From positions 12,305 through 76,304 of the forward strand of contig JAHZBA010000011.1 in the NCBI GenBank assembly GCA_019423635.1: 64,000 nt of DNA. The letters run 5' to 3'. This DNA comes from Clostridiales bacterium (lineage in GTDB: Bacteria > Bacillota > Clostridia > Oscillospirales > Oscillospiraceae). Shown here in pieces: positions 53,638 through 61,165 of this stretch (the stretch's first letter is position 1; the number at the start of each line of letters is the position of its first letter). Made by a program: the position numbers and the translations under genes. Below the pieces are notes generated by a model. That model was given only the letters and a program-made list of their open reading frames with translations. It made no database searches and had not been told where the DNA came from.

Positions 53638-53668
53638 TGAATTTCACCACATAATCTACCGTTTCCTT

Positions 53669-54823
53669 TTAGTTATTATTCCGCTTTATTTGCAAACTTG
53701 GGAATTCAATTATTCTAGGGGTTGCTAAAGTACCAGCAGGCAAATCAAGCAGGTATTCAACTTCTGTTGCATTAATGCTCAATCCATATGAATGGGAAAG
53801 TTCCTCTATAAATTCGGTTGGACTAAAAACATTTTCTTGCAGCAGCATAATTACCGATGTCTTGAGTAGAGCCGGACTTGCGGTAATAAGAATATCATCC
53901 AGCGGTTCTTCTTTGCGGAGTCCACGCCTTTGCATAACCCGAATTAGGTTTTGATAATCATCTGTTGAAATAATTCCAAGCTTCTCAGATCGGCGGATCA
54001 TTGCCGCAATAGAGACTTTCCACTTTTTCTTTAGCTGCTTGTAATAAGTTATTGTTTGTGGCCCTCTCTCGGCATCTTTCCTGAATGTTTCTTCCGGTAG
54101 CAAGAAAGCAGCTGCAAAGTCATTTGCTTCACGCTCTTTGCGTTTGAATTCCTCTTTGGAAATATCTTCGATATCTTCGCTCCATTCATGCAAGCAGATA
54201 TGACCTAGCTCATGAGCGATATCAAAATGAATTCGTGCAGCTGAAGTTTTGTTGTTTGAATATGCAATAATATATGTTGGCGTATCGCCTGTCCCCATAA
54301 ATTGGCTGAATGCATCAACATCATTGGTGCTTGTAGAAACGGAAGTTACTAAAATTCCATGTTGCTCAACAACAGATACTAGATTATCTACGGGGCCTTT
54401 TCCTAACCCCCATGCATCTCTCAAAGCATAAGCGACTTGTTCAGGAGACACATTATCCGGTAAGTTAAGGGGTTTATACTCTGGAAATGCCACATAGTCT
54501 TGCAGCAGGGAATAAATCTGCGAAAGGTAATCCATTTTGACAATTTGCTCGTTACGGTACTTCTTATTTGTCGTAAGCAAAGAACGAAAATAAACCGTTC
54601 CAGAAGCAAATGCATTGGAATGTTCATAAAAATATTTGACTGGGAAATCAAGCTCTTGGGCCAACCTTGCAACGGTTGTCTTATCTGTGGGTTGGCTTTT
54701 TGAAATTTCATACATTGATAGGGTCTGCCGTTGGCATCCAACACGTTCAGCTAATTCGGCAACGGTTAATCCCCTGTAAATACGTGCTTTTTTCAAGCGC
54801 TCTCCATTAAACGGGGTGTTCAT
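53669..54823 (-). CDS. XRE regulator fused to ImmA/IrrE metallopeptidase
   Basis: A 384-residue protein. Residues 5-65 are a helix-turn-helix (LKKARIYRGLTVAELAERVG, CQRQTLSMYEISKSQPT); from about 170 comes the ImmA/IrrE peptidase with the zinc motif HFDIAHELGHICLH (HExxH form HELGH) and a downstream REANDFAAAFLLPEETF. Such proteins cleave repressors or act as switches on mobile elements. GAGGAACGCCCAT precedes the ATG. Second gene of the cargo operon, so it may regulate the operon's own promoter. Confidence 0.92.
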   Translation of the reverse strand: MNTPFNGERLKKARIYRGLTVAELAERVGCQRQTLSMYEISKSQPTDKTTVARLAQELDFPVKYFYEHSNAFASGTVYFRSLLTTNKKYRNEQIVKMDYLSQIYSLLQDYVAFPEYKPLNLPDNVSPEQVAYALRDAWGLGKGPVDNLVSVVEQHGILVTSVSTSTNDVDAFSQFMGTGDTPTYIIAYSNNKTSAARIHFDIAHELGHICLHEWSEDIEDISKEEFKRKEREANDFAAAFLLPEETFRKDAERGPQTITYYKQLKKKWKVSIAAMIRRSEKLGIISTDDYQNLIRVMQRRGLRKEEPLDDILITASPALLKTSVIMLLQENVFSPTEFIEELSHSYGLSINATEVEYLLDLPAGTLATPRIIEFPSLQIKRNNN

Positions 54824-54937
54824 ATGGGCGTTCCTCTTTCATTAATGATTACTTGTTACTGCACCATACATAGAGTGTACTTGTTTATGGAACCACCATT
54901 AGGGTCGACGTTGTGTCGGCCCTAAATCCAGGAGTAA

Positions 54938-55702
54938 TCAGCTCTCTTTTTTTGCGGCGATTTCCAACTCTTTTTGCTTGGGCCGGGATTTTTGCCGAGC
55001 CATAGCCTTTGCAGTAAGGCTGAGGCCACGATTCGGCTGGTTACCTGGGACATTGGGGTTGGCAACCTTTTCGACCACAGCGCTTTCGTCTGCCGCAATA
55101 TACCGGGACCAGTCCTGCTCACTGTTCTGGGCAATATCCAGAGACGGAGTGACCATGACGGCACGGATATGCGTCAACTGGTAGCCAACAGTTTCAAACA
55201 GAACCAACACATGATGGCGAACAACTTCTGCATCGCTTTCAAGGTCATGCAGCATAGTTTGAACCAACTCCGCAAGGCGATCCTCGTCGGAAAAGGTGTG
55301 GGGAATAAAGCTGAGCTGCTGTTGATCGGATAGCAGCTCCTTGTTGAACTGCTTTGACAGCATATCGATGTAATGCATATGCACTCTCTTGTGCTGACGG
55401 TTACGTAGTTCCGTAAAGCGCTTTTCACGCCTGAAGGTGAGGATACACTGCGTTGATCTTTCGAATACGATCAACATTTCCCACGGCCCACGATGAGCTT
55501 TCGCAATCGTACAATCTTCGGTGTCCAGCATCTTGATGATGTTAGTGTTCAGCAGATCCCAAATCCGGGACGGAATACTGTTTCTCGTCTGGAGATCATG
55601 CTGGCGGATATCGGCACGGATATCATCACCAACGGCGTCCTCAACACATCGAACGATTTTTGCGATCAACTCAGAGGGGAAAGAAATATCGGTTGTGTGC
55701 AT
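54938..55702 (-). CDS. DUF5986-like protein
   Basis: A 254-residue soluble protein starting MHTTDISFPSELIAKIVRCV. Phrases such as RIWDLLNTNIIKML, GPWEMLIVFERSTQCILTFR and VMVTPSLDIAQNSEQDWSRY recall DUF5986 proteins that accompany XRE-ImmA/IrrE genes; the assignment is from memory. The last 30 residues are rich in Lys, Arg and Gln. GAGGAGG precedes the ATG. First gene of the five-gene operon, 29 bases after a consensus promoter. Confidence 0.6.
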   Translation of the reverse strand: MHTTDISFPSELIAKIVRCVEDAVGDDIRADIRQHDLQTRNSIPSRIWDLLNTNIIKMLDTEDCTIAKAHRGPWEMLIVFERSTQCILTFRREKRFTELRNRQHKRVHMHYIDMLSKQFNKELLSDQQQLSFIPHTFSDEDRLAELVQTMLHDLESDAEVVRHHVLVLFETVGYQLTHIRAVMVTPSLDIAQNSEQDWSRYIAADESAVVEKVANPNVPGNQPNRGLSLTAKAMARQKSRPKQKELEIAAKKES

Positions 55703-55731
55703 ACTGCACCTCCTCGGTTATTGATGACATA

Positions 55732-55760
55732 ATTATAGGTGTTCCACCCAAAAATGTCAA
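55732..55760 (-). promoter_or_regulatory. Consensus promoter of the cargo operon, with operator-like palindrome
   Basis: Minus strand TTGACA (55,760-55,755), 17 bases, TATAAT (55,737-55,732). The spacer contains GGTGGAACACC (55,748-55,738), an inverted repeat that could be an operator for the XRE-ImmA protein. The -35 box overlaps the stop of the recombinase remnant. Confidence 0.8.
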
Positions 55761-55810
55761 GACACATTTGCAATTATTTTAAGTAGCTGCTTTCGACTTT
55801 TTCTTGCCAT
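55757..55810 (-). pseudogene. Remnant of a second serine-recombinase start
   Basis: GGAGGTACAACA followed by ATG and 17 codons; the first 11 (MARKSRKQLLK) match the intact recombinase (MARKSRKQPLK), then the sequence runs into the cargo promoter and stops. Confidence 0.7.
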
Positions 55811-55923
55811 TGTTGTACCTCCTAATAAAATAAAAATGCCATGGCAAGTCTCTGCCACAGCATTTTAGCATATTTTTTGTCGTTATTATACCCTATTCGC
55901 CATCTTCCGCTTGCATGAGCTTA
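55778..55923 (-). repeat. Recombinase start and element end, copy 2
   Basis: Second copy of 51,786-51,930, with the same hairpin, TATAAT and ATGAGCTTAGG end, here joined to the C-terminal integrase fragment. Confidence 0.75.
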
Positions 55924-55925
55924 GG

Positions 55926-56102
55926 CACACATTCTCGGTCCTTGCGCTGCAAAACGGAGTGGACGTGAAAACCCTGTCTGCCATGCTGGGTCACTACAGC
56001 GCCGGATTCACCCTCGATACCTATGCCCACGTCACGACCTCCATGCAGAAGCAGGCGGCGAACGCGGTGGGGAATTTCCTCTCCGGTACTCTCCAGCCCT
56101 AA
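55926..56102 (+). pseudogene. int: Tyrosine integrase, C-terminal 58 residues
   Basis: The rest of the integrase begun at 48,867: HTFSVLALQNGVDVKTLSAM, then LGHYSAGFTLDTYAHVTTSM with the third catalytic His and the nucleophile Tyr. It ends at TAA 88 bases before the attachment repeat. The codons just before CAC (CTT AGG, 55,920-55,925) belong to the recombinase element end. No ribosome-binding site, so it is not expressed separately. Confidence 0.85.
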
Positions 56103-56189
56103 CCGCTCCAAAATCCCGTATGGGTCACGGCTTGGGTCAGACGGGCATCGCAAAATTGAACCACCCGAAAAAAGTGCAGAGAGCAAAAG

Positions 56190-56275
56190 CAAAACCACGG
56201 AAATTCAACGAATTTCCGTGGTTTTGGTACGCCCTGAGGGATTCGAACCCCCGGCCTTCTGGTCCGTAGCTTGTC
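56190..56275 (-). repeat. Attachment-site direct repeat, copy 2, with tRNA 3' half
   Basis: Identical to 41,584-41,669. The tRNA part is 56,269-56,225 on the minus strand. The 5' half is again missing, so the intact tRNA should lie to the right, beyond this window. Confidence 0.85.
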
Positions 56276-56543
56276 TGAGGAATGAAATTGAACGCTTTTA
56301 GCCTCGTTTGGCACTGTTTGTTCGGTAGCCAAATGCTCTTTGACACTGCCCATTCCTCTGCTCCCACAGGAAAATTTTCTGTTCTGGGTCAAAAAGTGGG
56401 TCACCTAAACAATACACAGCCGAAAAGGATGTTCTAGAAAAATTTTCATCTATTGCAACATTTCCTGCTTTCCACCCGTATATGGGGCAGAACAGCAGTT
56501 GAGCTGTTCAGCAAACAAACCAGATGCAGGAAGGAATTTTGCG
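56276..56543. other. Left arm of element 2
   Basis: The first 130 bases parallel 41,670-41,790. Further right is a perfect inverted repeat GAACAGC/GCTGTTC (56,490-56,509), 35 bases before the lipoprotein gene, a possible operator or leader hairpin. Confidence 0.55.
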
Positions 56544-57473
56544 ATGAAAATGAAAAACTTGATGAGCATTACCCTCAGCACGGCAATTGCGCTTTCTCTC
56601 GCGGCCTGCGGCAGCTCCACCGGCAACGCTTCTGCGGACAGGAAAGGCTCCCCTGCCATTCAGACAGCGGCGGCAATTTCTCTTTCCACCACATCCACCT
56701 CCGAAACCGCGCCGGAGGCCCCGGGAGTGACTGTTCAGGTAAACGGACAGGAAACCGAAATCAAAGCCCATATCATGGTGCCTCTGCAAGCCGTAGCGGA
56801 AAAGCTGGGCTTTACCGTCGCCGTAGACGACGATACGGTCGTGGTGACCGGCGAGACTCGATATGCCAAGATGACGATCGGCGTGGATCAGTACTTTGCC
56901 GCTCCCACGCAGGAGGGTATGATGGGTGCCAGCCTCTTTTCTCTTGGCTGCGTTCCATATGAGGACGATGGAGTGACCTATGTGCCCATCGGATTGTTCG
57001 ATGCCCTGCTGGGATGCCGCGAGGGGACAGTCGTTCTGGAAGACAACACCGTAAAAATCAACACCGAAGCGCAGAATGATGTACAAATCCCCAACCCCTT
57101 CGTGGACTATGAAACGCTGGAGGACGCCGCCGCTGCCGCCGGATTCGAGTTGACTGCCCCCGACACGCTTGACAGCTACCCCCAGCGCACCGTGCAAACT
57201 ATGGGCAAGGATATGATTCAGATTTTTTATGAAAATGATGAACATTCCGTCCTGGTCCGCAAAGCCGCCGGAGACAGCGATATCAGCGGAGACTATAATG
57301 CCTATTCCCAGAACGGCACGATGGACGTGGACGGGCTGACCGTATCTGTGCGAGGCAATGACGACCTCATTATGGTTGCGATCTGGAGCGATGGCGGCTA
57401 TACTTATGCTGTGGATTCTGATGCCGGGATGAGCGCCGAAAACATGAGCGAACTCATTCAAAACGTAAAATAA
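56544..57473 (+). CDS. Lipoprotein with copper-amine-oxidase-N-like and DUF4367-like domains
   Basis: A 309-residue lipoprotein. MKMKNLMSITLSTAIALSLA leads to lipobox AACG. After a Ser/Thr linker comes a domain like the copper amine oxidase N-terminal stalk (VTVQVNGQETEIKAHIMVPL, AVAEKLGFTVAVDDDTVVVT). The C-terminal 120 residues (YETLEDAAAAAGFELTAPDT and on to IWSDGGYTYAVDSDAGMSAE) match the extracellular part of the anti-sigma protein two genes downstream. AGGAAGGAATTTTGCG precedes the ATG. A hairpin separates it from the sigma gene. Confidence 0.82.
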   Translation: MKMKNLMSITLSTAIALSLAACGSSTGNASADRKGSPAIQTAAAISLSTTSTSETAPEAPGVTVQVNGQETEIKAHIMVPLQAVAEKLGFTVAVDDDTVVVTGETRYAKMTIGVDQYFAAPTQEGMMGASLFSLGCVPYEDDGVTYVPIGLFDALLGCREGTVVLEDNTVKINTEAQNDVQIPNPFVDYETLEDAAAAAGFELTAPDTLDSYPQRTVQTMGKDMIQIFYENDEHSVLVRKAAGDSDISGDYNAYSQNGTMDVDGLTVSVRGNDDLIMVAIWSDGGYTYAVDSDAGMSAENMSELIQNVK

Positions 57474-57478
57474 CGATA

Positions 57479-57508
57479 TCGGGCGGGACATCTGAATGTC
57501 CCGCCCGT
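57479..57508 (+). terminator. Hairpin between lipoprotein and sigma genes
   Basis: CGGGCGGGACAT and ATGTCCCGCCCG around CTGA, six bases after the stop. No T-run, so it may reduce rather than end transcription. Confidence 0.55.
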
Positions 57509-57529
57509 ATGCGATATGGGAGGTTGAAT

Positions 57530-58135
57530 ATGGAAGCCTGTATGATGCGGCCATCCTTATGGCTTGTGCTGATGGACCTGATTAGAAATTTTCGAGAGCG
57601 CATCCTGTTGTTTTCCCAGGATCAACCACGAAATACCGGGGAACAGGCAGTTCATCGAGAGGCTGTCAACCGTCAAGCTGAACGGATGCTGGATACGTAT
57701 GGAAATCATATCCTGCGGCTTGCCTACTCCTATCTTCACAACATGAGCGATGCGGAAGAAGTCTTGCAGGATACGCTGATTCAATTTCTGAAAACCGCCC
57801 CTGTTTTAGAAAGTGCGGCCCATGAAAAGGCGTGGCTCCTGCGGGTGGCGGCAAACTTGAGCAAGGATCGCATTGACTACAATCGGCTGCGCACTTCTAA
57901 CGAGTTGAAGGAGGAGCTGGTGTCCGAGGAACGGGAAGACCTGTCCTTTGTCTGGGAGGCAGTCAAAGCCCTGCCGGTCCAGTACCGGGAGGCCATTCAT
58001 TTATTCTACCACGAGGGTTATCCAACGGCGCAGATTGCCCGGATTCTGCATAAGAAGGAGGCCACAGTCCGTTCCGATTTGCGAAGAGGACGGGAAAAAT
58101 TGAAGGCTGTGCTGAAGGAGGCGTATGATTTTTGA
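57530..58135 (+). CDS. ECF sigma factor
   Basis: A 201-residue sigma-70 family protein. Region 2 is GNHILRLAYSYLHNMSDAEE with VLQDTLIQFLK; region 4 is ALPVQYREAIHLFYHEGYPT followed by AQIARILHKKEATVRSDLRR. An unusual N-terminal 55-residue extension precedes region 2. The ATG at 57530 is seven bases after GGGAGG. It overlaps the anti-sigma start by four bases. It may recognise its own operon promoter. Confidence 0.9.
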   Translation: MEACMMRPSLWLVLMDLIRNFRERILLFSQDQPRNTGEQAVHREAVNRQAERMLDTYGNHILRLAYSYLHNMSDAEEVLQDTLIQFLKTAPVLESAAHEKAWLLRVAANLSKDRIDYNRLRTSNELKEELVSEEREDLSFVWEAVKALPVQYREAIHLFYHEGYPTAQIARILHKKEATVRSDLRRGREKLKAVLKEAYDF

Positions 58136-58752
58136 AACGCAAGTACGATGAAATTATGGAACATATCGAAGTGACGCCGGAGATACGCCAGCGTGTTCTG
58201 CAGCGTATCCGGGAGGAGCATATTTCTCCGCCTGCCCACAAAGTCCTTCCGTTTCCTAAACTGAAAAAATACCTGTCAGCCGCCGCCTGTCTTGTTTTGC
58301 TTCTGGCTGGAACCGCCATCCTGCCTCAAATACTCGACCGTGGAGAACAAAATCCTCCGCCGGTCGCGGCCGGTTACGGAATCGAGGAAGCGGCCTCTCT
58401 TCAGGAGCTTGCGGAGCTAGCCGGCTTTGCAATAACAGAGGAGTTTCAGCTGCCTTTTATCCCTGCTGAAACCGCCTATGCCTCCTACTGGCGCGAGTTG
58501 GCGCAGATTGAATACAGCGGTGAGGGCCAGTCTGCCGTGTTCCGAAAATCCATGGGAACAGAGGACAATTCCGGTGATTTTTCTAGTTACAATCATTCGG
58601 CTGAACTGATTTTGGACGGTCATTCTGTTCTGCTGAAAGGGAACGATGGCGCATACTCGCTGGCAATCTGGACAGATGGAGAGTATGCCTATTCTCTGAG
58701 ATTGTCTCAGACCGTCACAGAGAAAGAATGGAGTCGTATTTTGCATCCGTAA
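58132..58752 (+). CDS. Membrane-bound anti-sigma factor (DUF4367-like sensor domain)
   Basis: A 206-residue protein. Cytoplasmic N-terminus of about 45 residues (MKRKYDEIMEHIEVTPEIRQ), one membrane helix (AAACLVLLLAGTAILPQIL), and an extracellular domain resembling the lipoprotein's C-terminus: GDFSSYNHSAELILDGHSVL and AYSLAIWTDGEYAYSLRLSQ. The start is TTG at 58132, overlapping the sigma stop. It probably holds the sigma factor at the membrane until signalled. Confidence 0.82.
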   Translation: MKRKYDEIMEHIEVTPEIRQRVLQRIREEHISPPAHKVLPFPKLKKYLSAAACLVLLLAGTAILPQILDRGEQNPPPVAAGYGIEEAASLQELAELAGFAITEEFQLPFIPAETAYASYWRELAQIEYSGEGQSAVFRKSMGTEDNSGDFSSYNHSAELILDGHSVLLKGNDGAYSLAIWTDGEYAYSLRLSQTVTEKEWSRILHP

Positions 58753-58844
58753 GCAAGCCGCTGATATGTACGGATAGGCAGCGGCAACCCTGCAAATACG
58801 AGTCAAACCCCAAAATGAAAAAACAGAACTCAGAGAGAAGGAAA

Positions 58845-59165
58845 AACAACATTACGGCAAATCAGCCCGTGTTCCGGTTTGTGAGCCGCTGTGTGCGGCT
58901 TTGCGGGGGAAGAGTACCCCATGACCTGACCATGCGGTGAAACCGTGTCGGGGCATTGAGGAGTGATGTTGGCGATCCGCAAAACGCTGAGTGGTTTACG
59001 AATTGCACCAGTGACTGCAAAGAGCGGGCAATTGATTTTTGAATCCACAGGACCGTCGGATTTTTTCTCAAAGTGGAATCGAGGAAAATATGCCGAACCC
59101 GGAGGTGAACCCACCGGTCGAAATTATAGCGGGATAAATGTCCAAGGACTTGCTCCCCGCAGCGC
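58845..59165 (+). repeat. Composite noncoding repeat, unit 2 (short A + B)
   Basis: A part (58,845-59,021) has the CCGTGTTCCGGTTTGTGAGC and GCCGCTGTGTGCGGCTTTGC phrases; the B part (59,022-59,165) matches 47,756-47,935 closely, including GAACCCACCGGTCGAAATTA. Confidence 0.7.
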
Positions 59166-59194
59166 GGGCAGGCTACCGTGGTTCTCAAATTAGG

Positions 59195-59535
59195 GGGCGG
59201 CCGTAAGGATGCGTTTTTCCCACCCTTGGGTGGGGCAAGCATCGCGCCCGGCTATACGCCGGACGCACTCGCCGGGGCAAAGCCCCAGCCCCCCTGCCCC
59301 TAAAGGGGAGTGGAGAACGGAATGCAGAGAGGGAAATGGACAGCAATACGGCGGACTAGCCCGTGTTTCGGCCTGTGAGCCGCTGTGTGCAATCTTGCGA
59401 GAGGACAGTACCCCGGTAACCCCGACAAACCGTGAAAGGACGTGTTGAGGCTTTGTCGGCGAAGAACTGCGCCGATACAGCGCCTCCTCTGAGACAACTC
59501 AAAATCTGCGCCGCTATATTCAAAGAGAAGTCCCA
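59195..59535 (+). repeat. Composite noncoding repeat, unit 3 (A only)
   Basis: Matches 47,405-47,755 at most positions, including TATACGCCGGACGCA, AACGGAATGCAGAGAGG and AAAGGACGTGTTGAGGCTTT. The B part is missing. Confidence 0.75.
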
Positions 59536-59611
59536 ACAGATTTTTCCTGTTGCTTGTTGTCAAGGACTTTTTAATACTGTTCACAAAATATTTAAAAACT
59601 GACACAGCAAA

Positions 59612-59640
59612 AGCCGGGGGCCTTATGGCTCCCGGCTTCC
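59612..59640 (-). terminator. Hairpin downstream of the DUF4062 gene
   Basis: AAGCCGGG and CCCGGCTT, 73 bases after the DUF4062 stop on the minus strand; the minus side then reads TTGCTGTGTC without a T-run. Confidence 0.45.
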
Positions 59641-59713
59641 TACCAGTGTTGATATTTGCCTATTATATAGATACCCTTTTATCTTGATAATTTTTTATAC
59701 TTTAAAGATAAGA

Positions 59714-60721
59714 TTATAACAGCATTTCATCCGAGAAGAATAGATGCTTTTGGCTTTCTTCAATAGTTAACATATTATTTTCCCAAACTGTATTACTACT
59801 CGTTATAATATCGCTTAATAGGCCCATATTAATTCCTTTATTAATTAATTCTTCTTTAAAACATGCTACTTTAATACATACAGGAATCATATTAGAGGAC
59901 AGCGCAGTAAAAAGCCCGATAAATCTATCTGCTTTGCCTACTGATTTAATTAAATAGAGAATAGCTCGTTCCTTGGACAACGAATTATTTAGAAAAATAT
60001 ATACTACATTTTCCGTGATATAGCATAATCCACGATAAATATACTCTGCGCCCGTATTATCGTCTCTTAGATTGTTGTAAAGAGTCGCAATACCGGTTTC
60101 TTCAATTGTTAATTTAGACGTAATTACTCTTTTACTTCTGGCTTTTATTTCAGAGTAATAGAGCAAATCATATTTTCCAACAAACAAATTCTCGACCTTT
60201 TCTAAAGGTGCGGCTCCATATGGATTATAAGGAATCCACCCATTTCTGCTATTTTCTTGAAATTTAATGCTTAATGTAGATGAGACTTGAAATGCCAATT
60301 CATCGGAGGTATTCCAAAACTCGCAAGGTAACTTCTTTACCTTTTGCACAAATTTTTTCAATGCCCTTTGTTGCCTATTTGTTTCAACACCATATGATTC
60401 TTTTTTTGCATTATCTGAAATAATAAAACTCAACACTGGTATACCTTTAGACATAGCATAATTATATTCCTTTTCTGTATAACTTATGCCTTCTTCCTCA
60501 ATAAGTGTTCCACAATATCGGCCTACAATTAATACATAATAGTCGGACATATCGATAGTATTTTTTATTTGAATCCATTGCTCCTCGTTGTCTGCATGGA
60601 ACATTTCCATTCCTATGGGAAAATGATATAGCTTTAAAATTGCCTGTGTAACTTTTTGTCGCTCTTCTACTAAATCCTTATACGTTGAGCTGATAAAAAT
60701 TTGGTATCTTTTTCTTTCCAT
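59714..60721 (-). CDS. DUF4062 domain protein, candidate defence gene
   Basis: A 335-residue protein. Residues 1-90 are DUF4062: YQIFISSTYKDLVEERQKVT, FPIGMEMFHADNEEQWIQIK, YVLIVGRYCGTLIEEEGISY with TEKEYNYAMSKGIPVLSFI. The C-terminal 180 residues (LFVGKYDLLYYSEIKARSKR onward) have no motif I recognise. DUF4062 is a TIR-like Rossmann domain often placed at the N-terminus of NLR-type immune proteins; here the NTPase and repeat parts are absent. Much AT-richer than its neighbours. GTGAGG precedes the ATG. Confidence 0.82.
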   Translation of the reverse strand: MERKRYQIFISSTYKDLVEERQKVTQAILKLYHFPIGMEMFHADNEEQWIQIKNTIDMSDYYVLIVGRYCGTLIEEEGISYTEKEYNYAMSKGIPVLSFIISDNAKKESYGVETNRQQRALKKFVQKVKKLPCEFWNTSDELAFQVSSTLSIKFQENSRNGWIPYNPYGAAPLEKVENLFVGKYDLLYYSEIKARSKRVITSKLTIEETGIATLYNNLRDDNTGAEYIYRGLCYITENVVYIFLNNSLSKERAILYLIKSVGKADRFIGLFTALSSNMIPVCIKVACFKEELINKGINMGLLSDIITSSNTVWENNMLTIEESQKHLFFSDEMLL

Positions 60722-60928
60722 GTAAATCCTCACGCCGAAGCGGTATTCGGCCCCCATTTATAGTCGTGGAAAAACAACCGCAATATTTGCTTTCCAGAAT
60801 TAATATGTTATAAGCAATATGTTATTGTGGAATTTTATTAAGATTCGATAGGATAGATGTAGAGGAGAACTAGCAATTTAATTATACCATAGGATTATAT
60901 TAGATGTAAACAAAAAGAAACACTATGC
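60722..60928. other. AT-rich gap upstream of the DUF4062 gene
   Basis: No gene; the DUF4062 promoter should lie here. No clear -35/-10 pair assigned. Confidence 0.4.
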
Positions 60929-60952
60929 CGGGAACCTGTTGCAGTTCCCGGC
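60927..60952 (-). terminator. Terminator after the TnpW gene
   Basis: GCCGGGAAC and GTTCCCGGC with an eight-base loop; on the minus strand GTGTTTCTTTTTG follows. Confidence 0.7.
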
Positions 60953-60964
60953 CTGTTTGCGTTG

Positions 60965-61165
60965 TTACTCGTTTTCCATTGCCTGCCGGACTTCCTCACG
61001 AAGCAGGCGCTTGATTTTATCCTCCATTGTCTCGGTGCTGGTGGTGCTGAAATGCGCCCACACCCGATAGGTGGTCTTGCCGATTTTCTTCACCAGCGCG
61101 GGCGGGGTCTGCGGCGTGGCCTTGGGGTAGGTGATGGTTTCGGTGGTAGTCTGTTCGTTGCTCAT
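60965..61165 (-). CDS. tnpW: TnpW-like transposon protein
   Basis: A 66-residue protein: KKIGKTTYRVWAHFSTTSTE followed by TMEDKIKRLLREEVRQ, the pattern of the small TnpW proteins of Tn1549-type elements. It overlaps the DnaC-like gene by four bases. Function unknown. Confidence 0.8.
   Translation of the reverse strand: MSNEQTTTETITYPKATPQTPPALVKKIGKTTYRVWAHFSTTSTETMEDKIKRLLREEVRQAMENE

Larger units (their letters stand above)
58753..59713. other. Noncoding region of element 2
   Basis: About 960 bases with composite repeat units and a terminator; no gene supported. Frames opening here fall within the repeats. Confidence 0.6.
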
